Shown here: one piece after another, positions 1 to 9,455 of the stretch
Layout: the number at the start of each line of letters is the position of its first letter
Numbering within the stretch: the first letter of the stretch is position 1
NCBI RefSeq assembly: GCF_011745145.1
Contig: NZ_CP050191.1
Coordinates: forward strand, 1,515,991 to 1,579,990
Length of the DNA: 64,000 nucleotides
Direction: 5' to 3'
From: Mycobacterium sp. DL440
GTDB lineage: Bacteria; Actinomycetota; Actinomycetes; Mycobacteriales; Mycobacteriaceae
Notes under the pieces: model-generated
Database searches by the model: none
What the model was told of the DNA's origin: nothing
What the model saw: the letters and a program-made list of their open reading frames with translations, nothing else
Made by a program: the position numbers and the translations under genes

Positions 1-632
1 TGCAGCGGCCGTCCCAGTACCCGCCCGATCGTGGCTACCAGTTCGGTGTTGGTCAGCGCATGCGGCCCCGTCAGCGGGATGCGCTGTCCCACAAGGTCGT
101 CGGTGAGCAGCGCGACCGCGGCAACAGCGGAGATGTCGGCGTCGACGATCACCGCCGTGGATGCGCCGGCGTACGGTCCGCTCACCACATCGCCGGCCCG
201 GATCTGCGCCGACCACATGCCGGCGAAGTTGGATGCGAACACCGTGGGGCGCAGGCTGACCCACTCCAGGCCGGAAGCCACGGCCAGCTCCTCGACTTCG
301 CGGTTGCGGTCACCGCGCACACGTGACGGTTGCCGGGAGTCGTCGTCATCGGCGTTGATCGCCGACAATGCGACGAGGCGTTGCACCCCGGCGGCGCGGG
401 CCAGTTCGACTGTCGCGGCGAGTTCCTGCCCCAGGGCCCGGGAATTGAGTAAGACCGCCGATGCGCCTGCCATACCTTCGGCAGCAGATCGCACCGCTTC
501 GACACCGGGCGGGAACCCGGCGGCGTCCGGATCGCGGGTGACGGCGCGCACGCGGGCACCGGCATGGACGAGTTCGGAGACGAGCGGGCGGCCGACGTTG
601 CCGGTTGCGCCCGTGACGAGAATTGTGTTCAT
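1..632 (-). CDS. NmrA-type NAD(P)-binding oxidoreductase (partial)
   Basis: The reverse strand from the ATG at 630-632 stays open to the window edge, so the C-terminus is missing. The protein opens with ILVTGATGNVGRPLV, the glycine-rich NAD(P)-binding loop of extended/atypical SDR (NmrA, YtfG-like) proteins, and continues as a Rossmann fold. Such proteins act as NAD(P)H-dependent quinone or epimerase-like reductases or as redox sensors; the substrate cannot be told. It is divergent from a SnoaL-fused ECF sigma gene 93 bp away. Epimerase-type oxidoreductases are among the usual neighbours and targets of such sigma factors, and a matching promoter motif lies in front of this gene. Confidence 0.85.
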   Translation of the reverse strand, partial: MNTILVTGATGNVGRPLVSELVHAGARVRAVTRDPDAAGFPPGVEAVRSAAEGMAGASAVLLNSRALGQELAATVELARAAGVQRLVALSAINADDDDSRQPSRVRGDRNREVEELAVASGLEWVSLRPTVFASNFAGMWSAQIRAGDVVSGPYAGASTAVIVDADISAVAAVALLTDDLVGQRIPLTGPHALTNTELVATIGRVLGRPL

Positions 633-641
633 GCGATCAAG

Positions 642-668
642 GACGGGGCGGCCGTCCAAAAAGTTACA
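642..668 (-). promoter_or_regulatory. ECF-sigma type promoter for the NmrA gene
   Basis: On the reverse strand a -35-like TGTAACT (662-668) is followed after exactly 16 nt by CGTC (642-645), nine nt before the ATG at 632. This would give an almost leaderless mRNA. The ECF41 consensus, as I remember it, is TGTCACA and CGTC with a similar spacer. The sigma gene's own promoter has the same layout. Confidence 0.6.
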
Positions 669-690
669 ACAGAAGTCGGATCGGAGATCC

Positions 691-717
691 GGTAACTTTC
701 CGGACCCCGGATTCGTC
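691..717 (+). promoter_or_regulatory. ECF-sigma type autoregulatory promoter
   Basis: GGTAACT (691-697), a 16-nt spacer and CGTC (714-717) lie eight nt before the sigma-factor ATG at 726. It shares GTAACTTT-N2-GGAC-N8-CGTC with the divergent promoter at 642-668, which suggests one sigma factor reads both. Confidence 0.6.
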
Positions 718-725
718 GTACACAC

Positions 726-1571
726 ATGAACAGATCTGTCCGTCTCGAGGCGGCGTGGCGCGACCATCACCCATATCTGGTCAACCTCGCCTACCGGATG
801 CTGGGCGACATCGGCGACGCCGAAGACGTCGCACAAGAGGCATTTCTTCGGCTGGCCCGCGCCGACCAGGAACACCTCGATGATGTCCGGGCCTGGTTGA
901 CCGTGGTGGCCGGCCGGCTGTCGCTGGATGTCCTGCGGTCCGCGCGGGCCCGATTCGAACGCCCCGACGGCTCCGCCGCACTCGACACCACCGCGGCTGT
1001 CGGCTCCGACCCGGCAGACCGCGTCACGCTCGACGACCAGGTCGGCTCGGCGCTGCTGGCGGTGCTCACCCGGCTCAGTCCCGGCGAGCGCGTCGCATTC
1101 GTACTGCACGACATCTTCCGGATCCCGTTCGACGACATCGCCGACACGGTGGGACGCCCGGTCGGAACGTGCCGCCAGTTGGCGCGTCGGGCCCGGACGA
1201 AGGTGACCGGCGCCGCGCCGACGCTGGACGAGGTCAGTGCCGACGAGCACCGGCAGGTCACCGATGCGTTCATCACCGCGTGTGCCAACGGTGACGTGGA
1301 GGCGTTGGCCTCGGTGCTCGACGCGAGTGTCTGGGGTGTCGGCACCGTGCTCACCGACCCGGCCCTCCGTCAGGTCAACCACGGCCGCAGGGAAGTCGCG
1401 ACAAACCTGCTCCGCTACCTCGGGCCGGGGGCGACGGTGGTGTGCGCGGCCGAGCCTGTGCTGCTGGCCTACGACCGGCACCGGCTGTTCGCCGTCGTGG
1501 TGCTGACCATCCGCGACGGGCTGGTGCTCAAGATCGAGGCCACCGCCGATCCGTCGGCCCGGATGCATTAG
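726..1571 (+). CDS. ECF sigma factor with C-terminal SnoaL-like domain
   Basis: 281 aa. Residues about 10-75 form sigma region 2 (YLVNLAYRMLGDIGDAEDVAQE), and residues about 105-160 form region 4 with the helix-turn-helix IPFDDIADTVGRPVGTCRQL. The remaining 110 residues look like a SnoaL/NTF2-like domain, as in mycobacterial SigI and SigJ and the ECF41/ECF56 groups. There this extension replaces a separate anti-sigma factor and tunes activity. No anti-sigma gene follows; dxr starts 33 bp downstream. The ECF41 linker signature WLPEP is not visible, so group assignment is open. The likely target is the divergent oxidoreductase gene. SigI versus SigJ orthology was not decided, so no symbol is given. 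Confidence 0.9.
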   Translation: MNRSVRLEAAWRDHHPYLVNLAYRMLGDIGDAEDVAQEAFLRLARADQEHLDDVRAWLTVVAGRLSLDVLRSARARFERPDGSAALDTTAAVGSDPADRVTLDDQVGSALLAVLTRLSPGERVAFVLHDIFRIPFDDIADTVGRPVGTCRQLARRARTKVTGAAPTLDEVSADEHRQVTDAFITACANGDVEALASVLDASVWGVGTVLTDPALRQVNHGRREVATNLLRYLGPGATVVCAAEPVLLAYDRHRLFAVVVLTIRDGLVLKIEATADPSARMH

Positions 1572-1604
1572 GGGACGCCGGTCACAGCGCGGCACAATGG
1601 ACTG

Positions 1605-2798
1605 GTGAGCGATTCCCCAGCGCGGCAGCGCGTGCTGATCCTCGGAAGCACCGGATCCATCGGTACGCAGGCGCTCGACGTCATCGCAGCCAATCCGGAC
1701 CGGTTCGAGGTCGTCGGCCTGGCTGCCGGTGGGGGTAACCCCGACCTGCTCGCCGCCCAGCGCGCCGCGACCGGCGTCACCAACATCGCAGTGGCCGACG
1801 CGGCCGCCGCGGAGAAGGTCGGCGACGTCACCTATGCCGGGCCCGACGCGGCCACCCGGCTGGTCGAGAACACTGAGGCCGATGTGGTGCTCAACGCGCT
1901 GGTCGGGGCACTGGGGCTGGCGCCCACGCTGGCCGCCCTGGCCACCGGTGCGCGCCTGGCTCTGGCCAACAAGGAGTCACTGGTCGCCGGGGGGCCGCTG
2001 GTGCTCAAGGCCGCCGCACCCGGGCAGATCGTCCCGGTGGATTCCGAACATTCCGCCATGGCCCAGTGCCTGCGCGGCGGCACGGCCGACGAGGTCGCCA
2101 AGATCGTGCTCACCGCGTCCGGCGGTCCGTTCCTCGGATGGTCGGCCGCTGACCTGGAATCGGTCACCCCGGAGCAGGCCGGCAAGCATCCGACCTGGTC
2201 GATGGGCCCAATGAACACGCTGAACTCGGCGACCCTGATCAACAAGGGCCTGGAGTTGATCGAAACCCATCTCCTGTTCGGCATCGACTACGAGCGCATC
2301 GAGGTCGTGGTCCATCCGCAGTCGATCGTGCACTCGATGGCCACCTTCACCGACGGCTCGACCCTGGCTCAGGCCAGCCCGCCGGACATGAAACTGCCGA
2401 TCGCGCTGGCGCTGGGCTGGCCCGAGCGGGTTGCCGGCGCGGCCCTGGCCTGTGACTTCACCACGGCCTCGACCTGGGAGTTTCTCCCTCTGGACAACGA
2501 GGTGTTCCCGGCGGTGAATCTGGCGCGGGCGGCCGGAACGCGCGGCGGCTGCCTGACGGCGGTGTACAACGCGGCCAACGAGGAGTCAGCGGAAGCCTTC
2601 CTTCAGGGTCGGATCCCGTTCCCGGCGATCGTCGACACCGTCGGTGACGTGTTGCACGCTGCCGACCAGTGGGCTGCCGAACCCGCTACCGTGGAAGAAG
2701 TACTCGACGCGCAGCGGTGGGCCAGAGAAAAGGCAGGGACGGCCATCGACACGCGCTTCGGGCAGAAATCCACGAGAAAAGGGCTCGTCACCAAATGA
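1605..2798 (+). CDS. dxr: 1-deoxy-D-xylulose 5-phosphate reductoisomerase
   Basis: 397 aa, GTG start. It makes 2-C-methyl-D-erythritol 4-phosphate from DXP using NADPH, the committed step of the MEP isoprenoid pathway; fosmidomycin's target. The NADPH loop GSTGSIG is at residues 14-20, ANKES at 121-125 and the metal/substrate stretch PVDSEHSA near 144-151. Length fits the family. Its stop overlaps the start of rip1 in an ATGA junction, and ispG, another MEP enzyme, follows, so the three are probably one transcript. Confidence 0.97.
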   Translation: MSDSPARQRVLILGSTGSIGTQALDVIAANPDRFEVVGLAAGGGNPDLLAAQRAATGVTNIAVADAAAAEKVGDVTYAGPDAATRLVENTEADVVLNALVGALGLAPTLAALATGARLALANKESLVAGGPLVLKAAAPGQIVPVDSEHSAMAQCLRGGTADEVAKIVLTASGGPFLGWSAADLESVTPEQAGKHPTWSMGPMNTLNSATLINKGLELIETHLLFGIDYERIEVVVHPQSIVHSMATFTDGSTLAQASPPDMKLPIALALGWPERVAGAALACDFTTASTWEFLPLDNEVFPAVNLARAAGTRGGCLTAVYNAANEESAEAFLQGRIPFPAIVDTVGDVLHAADQWAAEPATVEEVLDAQRWAREKAGTAIDTRFGQKSTRKGLVTK

Positions 2799-4015
2799 TG
2801 TTCGCTATCGGCGTCGCGCTGTTCGCGCTGGCCATCCTGATTTCGGTGGCCCTGCACGAATGTGGCCACATGTGGGTGGCGCGCGCCACCGGGATGAAAG
2901 TCCGCCGCTACTTCGTGGGTTTCGGCCCGACATTGTGGTCGACGCGTCGCCCCAACAAACTCGGGGACACCGAGTACGGCATCAAAGCCATCCCACTGGG
3001 CGGATTCTGCGATATCGCGGGTATGACCTCGGTCGATGAGATCGCGCCGGAAGACCGGCCTTATGCGATGTACAAGCAGAAGGTGTGGAAGCGCGTCGCG
3101 GTGCTGTTCGCCGGGCCCGCGATGAACTTCATCATCGGCCTGGTGCTCCTGTACGCCATCGCGATCATGTGGGGCCTGCCCAACATCACCGCGCCCACCA
3201 GCGCAGTGGTTGGCGAAACCGGTTGTGTGGCAGCACAAGTGAGCCTCGACAAGATGGGGGAGTGCACTGGGTCCGGGCCTGCGGCGCAGGCCGGCATCCG
3301 AGCCGGCGACGAAGTCGTCAAGGTCGGTGACACCAAGGTCTCCGATTTCTCCTCGATGGCCGCCGCGATCCGCAAGCTCGACGGCCCGGTGAACATCGAA
3401 CTCAAGCGTGACGGCCAGACCATCAACACCGTTGTCGATGTGACCCAGACGCAGCGGTTCACCAGCGCGGACGCGAAGGCTCCCGTCACTGTCGGCGCGA
3501 TCGGCGTCAGTGCGGTCCCGGTTCAGCCGCCGACGCCGTACAGTCCCGTCGCCGCCGTACCCGCGACGATCTCCTTCACCGGTGACATGGCGGTCGAACT
3601 GGGTAAGTCGCTGGCCAAGATCCCCACCAAGATCGGTGCCCTGGTAGAGGCCATCGGTGGCAGTGAGCGCGACAAGGAAACCCCGATCAGCGTGGTCGGT
3701 GCGAGCATCATCGGCGGCGAGACGGTCGAGGCCGGGCTGTGGGTGGCGTTCTGGTTCTTCCTGGCGCAGTTGAACTTTGTCCTCGGCGCGATCAACCTGG
3801 TGCCGCTGCTGCCGTTCGACGGCGGCCACATCGCGGTGGCGACGTACGAGAAGATCCGCAACATGTTCCGGGCGGCCCGCGGCAAAGTGGCCGCAGGCCC
3901 GGTCAACTACCTCAAACTCATGCCCGCCACATATGCGGTGTTGCTGGTAGTGGTCAGCTACATGCTGCTGACCGTGACCGCAGACCTGGTCAACCCACTC
4001 AGCATTTTCCAGTAG
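2795..4015 (+). CDS. rip1: Site-2 metalloprotease Rip1 (RseP/S2P family)
   Basis: 406 aa intramembrane zinc protease. It cuts anti-sigma factors within the membrane; in M. tuberculosis Rip1 acts on RsmA, RskA and RslA. The zinc site HECGH is at residues 21-25 inside the first membrane helix, a PDZ domain covers roughly 130-220, and the second active-site motif [10 protein letters not shown] is near 334. I chose the ATG at 2795, which overlaps the dxr stop; an upstream in-frame start would lie inside dxr and add a non-homologous leader. A SigK/RskA pair, a possible substrate system, lies at 55297-56558. Confidence 0.95.
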   Translation: MMFAIGVALFALAILISVALHECGHMWVARATGMKVRRYFVGFGPTLWSTRRPNKLGDTEYGIKAIPLGGFCDIAGMTSVDEIAPEDRPYAMYKQKVWKRVAVLFAGPAMNFIIGLVLLYAIAIMWGLPNITAPTSAVVGETGCVAAQVSLDKMGECTGSGPAAQAGIRAGDEVVKVGDTKVSDFSSMAAAIRKLDGPVNIELKRDGQTINTVVDVTQTQRFTSADAKAPVTVGAIGVSAVPVQPPTPYSPVAAVPATISFTGDMAVELGKSLAKIPTKIGALVEAIGGSERDKETPISVVGASIIGGETVEAGLWVAFWFFLAQLNFVLGAINLVPLLPFDGGHIAVATYEKIRNMFRAARGKVAAGPVNYLKLMPATYAVLLVVVSYMLLTVTADLVNPLSIFQ

Positions 4016-4028
4016 GAGATCCCACAAC

Positions 4029-5195
4029 ATGACGTCCATCGGTTTGGGAATGCCCGCACCCCCGGCGCCGACGCTGGCGCCGCGGCGCAAGACCCGGCAG
4101 CTCGACGTGGGCGGTGTCGGCATCGGCAGCGAGCACCCGATTGCCGTGCAGTCCATGTGCACCACCAAGACTCACGACGTCAACGCCACGCTGCAGCAGA
4201 TCGCGGAGCTGACCGCGTCGGGCTGCGACATCGTGCGGGTGGCCTGCCCCCGGCAGGAGGACGCCGATGCGCTCGCCGAGATCGCCCGGCACAGCCAGAT
4301 CCCGGTGATCGCCGACATCCACTTCCAGCCCAAGTACATCTTCGCCGCGATCGACGCCGGCTGTGCGGCCGTGCGCGTCAACCCCGGCAACATCAAAGAG
4401 TTCGACGGCCGGGTCAAAGAGGTGGCCAAGGCCGCGGGTGACGCGGGCATCCCGATCCGGATCGGCGTCAACGCCGGCTCGCTGGATCCACGGTTGATGC
4501 AGAAGTACGGCAAGGCCACCCCCGAGGCGCTGGTCGAATCCGCGCTGTGGGAGGCGTCGCTGTTCGAGGAGCACGGCTACGGCGACATCAAGATCAGCGT
4601 CAAGCACAATGATCCCGTGATCATGGTCGAGGCGTACCGCCAGCTGGCCGCCCAGTGTGACTACCCGCTGCACCTCGGTGTCACCGAAGCCGGGCCGGCG
4701 TTCCAGGGCACCATCAAGTCCGCGGTCGCGTTCGGCGCATTGCTGTCGCAGGGCATCGGCGACACCATCCGGGTGTCCTTGTCTGCGCCGCCGGCCGAAG
4801 AGGTCAAGGTGGGCAATCAGATCCTGGAGTCGCTGAACCTGCGGCCGCGTGGTCTGGAGATCGTGTCCTGCCCGTCGTGCGGGCGGGCGCAGGTCGACGT
4901 GTACACGCTGGCCAACGCGGTGAGTGCGGGCCTGGACGGGCTCGACGTGCCACTGCGGGTCGCCGTGATGGGCTGTGTGGTCAACGGTCCGGGTGAGGCC
5001 CGCGAGGCCGATCTCGGGGTTGCCTCCGGCAACGGCAAGGGCCAGATTTTCGTCAAGGGTGAGGTCATCAAGACCGTGCCCGAGGCGCAGATCGTCGAGA
5101 CTCTGATCGAAGAGGCGATGCGCCTGGCGTCCGAAATGGGCACGGAGGCGGGTTCAGATGATGCCAGCGGTTCGCCAGTGGTGACCGTAAGCTGA
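4029..5195 (+). CDS. ispG: 4-hydroxy-3-methylbut-2-enyl diphosphate synthase
   Basis: 388 aa, 13 bp after rip1. This iron-sulfur enzyme (GcpE) reductively opens MEcPP to HMBPP in the MEP pathway. The N-terminal TIM barrel starts with the family's [17 protein letters not shown] region. The cluster ligands appear as SCPSCGR near 279-285 and [10 protein letters not shown] near 316-325. The C-terminal tail after about residue 370 is low-complexity and unlikely to be conserved. Same operon as dxr and rip1. Confidence 0.97.
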   Translation: MTSIGLGMPAPPAPTLAPRRKTRQLDVGGVGIGSEHPIAVQSMCTTKTHDVNATLQQIAELTASGCDIVRVACPRQEDADALAEIARHSQIPVIADIHFQPKYIFAAIDAGCAAVRVNPGNIKEFDGRVKEVAKAAGDAGIPIRIGVNAGSLDPRLMQKYGKATPEALVESALWEASLFEEHGYGDIKISVKHNDPVIMVEAYRQLAAQCDYPLHLGVTEAGPAFQGTIKSAVAFGALLSQGIGDTIRVSLSAPPAEEVKVGNQILESLNLRPRGLEIVSCPSCGRAQVDVYTLANAVSAGLDGLDVPLRVAVMGCVVNGPGEAREADLGVASGNGKGQIFVKGEVIKTVPEAQIVETLIEEAMRLASEMGTEAGSDDASGSPVVTVS

Positions 5196-5250
5196 TAGCG
5201 ACCCTGTGAGCGGGGTCACCCAGCCTTGGCTTGAGCAGAGGGAATCGCCA

Positions 5251-6105
5251 ATGTCGGCACCGCCGCTGTTCCGACTCGTCGATGAGCGACGGGTTTCCGT
5301 GGTGCGCGACGCCACCCCCTGCCTGCAGGTGTTCGACGAGGACCCGGTGGGGTCCTGCATGGTTGCCGCACGCGTCGCCGAGTTCGGTGTCGAACATGGC
5401 GCGATCGGCGGGGAGCTGTGGACACGGCGCGGTGTCACCGAGTCGCTGTGTTACGCCGGGCCCAATCTGATTCCGTTGCGTGGTGACGCCGAGGACCTCA
5501 AGGCGTTCTCGGACAAGGCGATGAGCACCGCGCGTCGGTGCTCATCGCTGGTCGGCCGTGCCGAGTTGGTGATGCCCATGTGGCGGCGGCTGGAATCGGT
5601 GTGGGGTACCGCCCGTGACGTCCGTGAGCAACAGCCGTTGATGGCGCTGAACTCGATGCCGCACTGCATGATCGACCCGGCGGTCCGCCCGGTGCGGATG
5701 GAGGAGCTCGACACCTATTTGGTGGCGGCGATCGACATGTTCATCGGCGAGGTCGGCGTCGACCCGCGGCTCGGGGACGGCGGCCGTGGTTACCGTCGCC
5801 GCATTGCCAGCCTGATCGCCGCGGGACGGGCGTGGGCCCGATTCGAGCGCGGCGAGGTGGTGTTCAAGGCCGAGGTCGGGTCACAGTCGCCTTCGGTCGG
5901 CCAGATCCAGGGAGTGTGGGTGCATCCGGAGTGGCGCGGCCACGGGCTCGGCACCTCGGGGACCGCGGCGCTGGCGACCGCCGTGGTGGCCTCGGGCCGC
6001 ATCGCGAGCCTGTACGTCAACAGCTACAACACGGTGGCCAGGGCGACCTACGCCCGCATCGGATTCGAGCAGGTCGGCACGTTCGCCACCATCTTGCTGG
6101 ACTGA
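5251..6105 (+). CDS. GNAT acetyltransferase (Rv2867c-like)
   Basis: 284 aa from the ATG at 5251; a GTG at 5206 would add 15 residues, but the shorter form fits the length I recall for the mycobacterial ortholog. The C-terminal half is a GNAT fold, with the acetyl-CoA loop VWVHPEWRGHGLGTSG near 220-235 followed by the NSYNTVARATYARIGF helix. The N-terminal half resembles the DUF4081 part found in these actinobacterial proteins. Substrate unknown. It follows ispG by 55 bp and is probably co-transcribed. Confidence 0.85.
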   Translation: MSAPPLFRLVDERRVSVVRDATPCLQVFDEDPVGSCMVAARVAEFGVEHGAIGGELWTRRGVTESLCYAGPNLIPLRGDAEDLKAFSDKAMSTARRCSSLVGRAELVMPMWRRLESVWGTARDVREQQPLMALNSMPHCMIDPAVRPVRMEELDTYLVAAIDMFIGEVGVDPRLGDGGRGYRRRIASLIAAGRAWARFERGEVVFKAEVGSQSPSVGQIQGVWVHPEWRGHGLGTSGTAALATAVVASGRIASLYVNSYNTVARATYARIGFEQVGTFATILLD

Positions 6106-6122
6106 GCGCTTTCGGGTCGGTG

Positions 6123-6536
6123 TCACCGCTGTGCGGCGGCCTGTGCCAGCACGTCATCGACCGACCATTGATCGTCGGCATGTGTGCCGTATTTGGCCGC
6201 AAGCACCACGCCGTCCGGCCCGATCAGGAAATCCGCGGGTAGCCCGAGCCGCCCTCCGGCCTGCCTACCGGCGGGGGCCCGGAATCGGCCGCGCAGTGCC
6301 AGGACGCTGCCCCGGATGATCGCCGGCCAGCTGCGGGGGTCGAGCAGGGCGCGGGGGCTGGATTTGACACCGAACTGTCGGCGGTGGCACGCGGCATGCA
6401 ACCCGATGAGGAGTTCCGGCGCGGCCTCGAAATCCTGTTGAGTGCCCTGGACATGTGAAGCGGGCAACCGGCCGGTCTCACCACAGTGTCGGTTCGGTAT
6501 CGGTGCGCCTCCGACGAAACCGGCATCCACGTTCAT
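6123..6536 (-). pseudogene. Truncated peroxiredoxin-like (AhpC/TSA) gene remnant
   Basis: The last ~110 codons (about 6455 down to the stop at 6123) match the C-terminal half of AhpC/TSA-type peroxiredoxin-like proteins: QFGVKSSPRALLDPR, then GLPADFLIGPDGVV and HADDQWSVDDVL. Upstream of about 6455 the frame continues for 27 residues with no family resemblance and no CxxC or peroxidatic Cys motif. The adjoining sequence is the start of the penicillin-binding lipoprotein gene. The catalytic N-terminal half is therefore missing and this is probably a decaying fragment. The open frame could still be translated as a short non-catalytic protein. Confidence 0.65.
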
Positions 6537-6549
6537 ACCATCAGCCTCA

Positions 6550-8373
6550 ATGGCAACTCAAACATCATCAGTCACACGGACCGCAGGCCTGTTGACGGTC
6601 ATCGCGGTCCTCGGGGCAACGGCGCTCAGTGCCTGCACCCCGCGGCCCGACGGGCCTGAGCCCGCCGCCGAACAGTTCTTCGCGGCACTGGCCACTGGTG
6701 ACACCGCCGGCGCAGCGGTGCTGGCCGACCGGCCCGACGACGCCAAGACCGCTCTCGGTGAAGCGTGGAACGGATTGCAGGCCACCGGACTGGACGCGCA
6801 GATCCTGGGTTCGAAGTACGCCGGGGATACCGGCAGCGTCACCTACCGCTACACGTGGCACCTGCCGAAGAACCGCACTTGGACCTACGACGGACAGCTC
6901 AACATGATCCGCGAGGAGGGCCGGTGGGAGGTGCGCTGGAGCGCCACCGGACTGCACCCGAGGCTGGGTGAGCACCAGACCTTCGCGCTGCGGGCCGACG
7001 CACCACGACGGGCATCGGTCAACGAGCGTGGCGGTACCGATGTGCTGGTCCCCGGCTACATCTATGCCTACGCACTCGACGCCAGGGCGGCCGGTACCGC
7101 GCTGATGCCGACGTCCCGGGCGGTCGCCGACGCGCTGCGGGGATTCGACCCCGCCCTGGGCGACCCCCAGCGACTCGCTGAGCAGGCCAGCGCGTCCGCG
7201 CAGCCGATGAGCCTGATCACACTGAGGCAAGCTGACAACGACCGGATCGCGCCCGCCATCGGCCGGCTACCCGGTGTCGTCGTCACCCCACAGCCTGAAA
7301 TGCTGCCCACCGACGAAACTTTCGCCCCGGCGATCGTCAACGAGGTCAAGAAGTCGGTGGCCGACCAGCTCGACGGGCAGCCGGGCTGGCGGGTGGTCAC
7401 GGTCAACCAGAACGGCGTCGACGTCGACGTGCTCAACGAGGTGGCCGGCGATCCGGCACCGTCGATCACCATCAGCCTGGACCGCGCTGTGCAGGACGCG
7501 GCGCAGAACGCGGTCAACACCACGGGCAAGCAGGCGATGATCGTCGCGATCAAACCGTCCACGGGCGAGATCCTGGCGGTCGCGCAGAACGGGGCTGCCG
7601 ACGCCGTCGGACCGCTCGCCACCATGGGGCAGTTCCCGCCCGGTTCGACCTTCAAGATGATCACCGCGGGGGCGGCCATCGAGCGTGACATGGCAACGCC
7701 CAACACCCTGTTGGGGTGCCCCGGCACACTCGACATCGGGCACCGGACCGTCACCAACTACGACGCATTCGATCTCGGCACGGTGCCGATGTCACGGGCA
7801 TTCGCCAACTCGTGCAACACCACCTTCGGTGAACTGGCCAGCCGGATGCCTCCACGCGGTCTCACCCAGGCCGCCGCCCGTTACGGCATCGGCACCGACT
7901 ATCAGGTGGGCGGCATCGACACGCTGACCGGTTCGGTGCCGCCGACGGTGGACCTGGCCGAGCGCACCGAGGATGGCTTCGGCCAGGGCAAGGTGCTGGT
8001 CAGCCCATTCGGCATGGCGCTGGCGGCCGCGACTGTCGCGGCGGGCAGGACGCCGGTGCCGCAACTCATCGAGGGGCGCCAGACCATGGTCGACCGCGCG
8101 GGTGCCCCGATCAGCCCGAAGATGATCGACGGATTGCGGCCGATGATGCGACTCGTGGTGACCAATGGGACGGCCAAGGACCTCAATGGGCTCGGCGATG
8201 TGCACGGCAAGACCGGTGAGGCCGAATTCATGGGTGGCTCGCACTCCTGGTTCGCCGGATACCGCGGGGACATGGCGTTCGCGGCGCTGATCGTCGGCGG
8301 CGGCAGTTCGGAGTACGCGGTGCGGATGTGCAAGACCATGTTCGATGGCCTGCCCCCCGCCTACCTGGCCTGA
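6550..8373 (+). CDS. Penicillin-binding lipoprotein (Rv2864c-like)
   Basis: 607 aa class B-type penicillin-binding protein. A signal peptide ends in the lipobox LSAC (Cys29), so it is a lipoprotein at the outer face of the membrane. Domains: an NTF2-like MecA-N region (about 35-155), a dimerisation/pedestal region, then a transpeptidase with active-site STFK at 366-369, SCN at 421-423 and KTG at 554-556. It should cross-link peptidoglycan and bind beta-lactams. The ATG at 6550 gives the clean signal peptide; earlier in-frame starts would add an unrelated leader. Confidence 0.93.
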   Translation: MATQTSSVTRTAGLLTVIAVLGATALSACTPRPDGPEPAAEQFFAALATGDTAGAAVLADRPDDAKTALGEAWNGLQATGLDAQILGSKYAGDTGSVTYRYTWHLPKNRTWTYDGQLNMIREEGRWEVRWSATGLHPRLGEHQTFALRADAPRRASVNERGGTDVLVPGYIYAYALDARAAGTALMPTSRAVADALRGFDPALGDPQRLAEQASASAQPMSLITLRQADNDRIAPAIGRLPGVVVTPQPEMLPTDETFAPAIVNEVKKSVADQLDGQPGWRVVTVNQNGVDVDVLNEVAGDPAPSITISLDRAVQDAAQNAVNTTGKQAMIVAIKPSTGEILAVAQNGAADAVGPLATMGQFPPGSTFKMITAGAAIERDMATPNTLLGCPGTLDIGHRTVTNYDAFDLGTVPMSRAFANSCNTTFGELASRMPPRGLTQAAARYGIGTDYQVGGIDTLTGSVPPTVDLAERTEDGFGQGKVLVSPFGMALAAATVAAGRTPVPQLIEGRQTMVDRAGAPISPKMIDGLRPMMRLVVTNGTAKDLNGLGDVHGKTGEAEFMGGSHSWFAGYRGDMAFAALIVGGGSSEYAVRMCKTMFDGLPPAYLA

Positions 8374-8396
8374 ACGGCGGTACCGTTGAACCTGCC

Positions 8397-8984
8397 ATGA
8401 CAGGGATCAATGAACAGTCCGTGGACCTGCGCGTCTCCGATGCCGATCGCAACGGGACGATGCGGAGACTGCACAACGCCGTCGCGCTCGGCCTGATCGA
8501 CATTGCCGAGTTCGAGGAACGTTCGGCCATGGTGTCGCAGGCTCGGCTGCACGCAGACCTCGATGCGTTGGTGGGGGATCTGCCGGGGCCCGGGGCGATC
8601 GTCACCACCGCCACCGACCGCGTCGAGTTGCGTGGTGTGCTCGGTTCGCTGAAACGCCAGGGCGAATGGACGGTCCCGACCCGCCTGGCATTGGTTCGCC
8701 GGATGGGTTCGGTCGAGCTGGACCTGACCCGGGCCCGGTTCGCCGGACCGATGGTGGTCATCGAGCTGGATATGAAATTCGGGTCCCTCGAGATCCGGCT
8801 GCCCGAGGCGGCCAGCGCATCGATCGACGATGTCGAGGTGATCGTGGGCAGCGCCGACGATCACCGCCGCGACGCGCCGGCCGACGGCACCCCACACATC
8901 ATTCTCACCGGCAAAGTGGTGTGCGGTTCAGTGGATATCCGTGGGCCGCGCCGGAACTGGAAGCTGATGCTGCGCCGGACCTGA
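8397..8984 (+). CDS. DUF1707 domain protein
   Basis: 195 aa. Residues about 8-60 (LRVSDADRNGTMRRLHNAV... to ...LHADLDALVGDLPG) are a DUF1707 (SHOCT-like) domain, common in actinobacteria and of unknown function. The C-terminal part (about 75-185) resembles the LiaF-like/DUF2154 beta domains that often follow it. No membrane helix is evident. It starts 23 bp after the penicillin-binding protein gene and is probably co-transcribed. It ends two bases before the convergent thioesterase gene. Confidence 0.8.
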   Translation: MTGINEQSVDLRVSDADRNGTMRRLHNAVALGLIDIAEFEERSAMVSQARLHADLDALVGDLPGPGAIVTTATDRVELRGVLGSLKRQGEWTVPTRLALVRRMGSVELDLTRARFAGPMVVIELDMKFGSLEIRLPEAASASIDDVEVIVGSADDHRRDAPADGTPHIILTGKVVCGSVDIRGPRRNWKLMLRRT

Positions 8985-8986
8985 GG

Positions 8987-9367
8987 TCAACGCGGCTCAA
9001 GCACCGCGAACGTCAGCGTCGCCCGAGCGGCGAGCCGATCCCGGGTGACGTCGGTGACATCGACCGACGTCACGATGAGCCGTTTGCCGGCTCGCACCAC
9101 CTTCGCCTCCGCGCGGGCCGTGCCCATGATCGGGGCCAGGAAGTGGATGTTGAGGTCGGCGGTCGTCACGTCATAACCGACACCGCTGGAATTGCCGGCC
9201 AGCATGCCTGCGGCGATATCGATCAGGGTGGCCACCAGCCCGCCCTGCAGGGCGCCGCGGACGTTGGCGAGGTCGGGCCGGTTGTCCATCTCCAGCACCA
9301 GGCGGTCAGCGGTCGACTCCACCTCGCGGTAATCGAGTAGTTGCAGCACATGAACGGTTTCGGTCAT
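8987..9367 (-). CDS. PaaI-family hotdog thioesterase
   Basis: 126 aa single hotdog domain. The segment GALQGGLVATLIDIAAGMLA resembles the helix and active-site loop of the PaaI/DUF4442 thioesterases, followed by TTADLNIHFLAPI, the typical core strand. Such enzymes hydrolyse acyl-CoA thioesters; the substrate is not predictable. Convergent with the DUF1707 gene and divergent from mapB. Confidence 0.85.
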   Translation of the reverse strand: MTETVHVLQLLDYREVESTADRLVLEMDNRPDLANVRGALQGGLVATLIDIAAGMLAGNSSGVGYDVTTADLNIHFLAPIMGTARAEAKVVRAGKRLIVTSVDVTDVTRDRLAARATLTFAVLEPR

Positions 9368-9455
9368 CGCCGTGCCTCAATCATCCCCGTACGGTAACAC
9401 CATTACCGGTTCCTGAGAGGGGCGCTCTCGGTGGGCTGACGATTAAGCTGTCCAC

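Noticed and set aside
2603..4168. 521-codon reverse-strand open frame across rip1
   Set aside because: It is antisense to a clear site-2 protease gene, is His/Asp/Arg-rich and has no domain; typical of GC-rich shadow frames.
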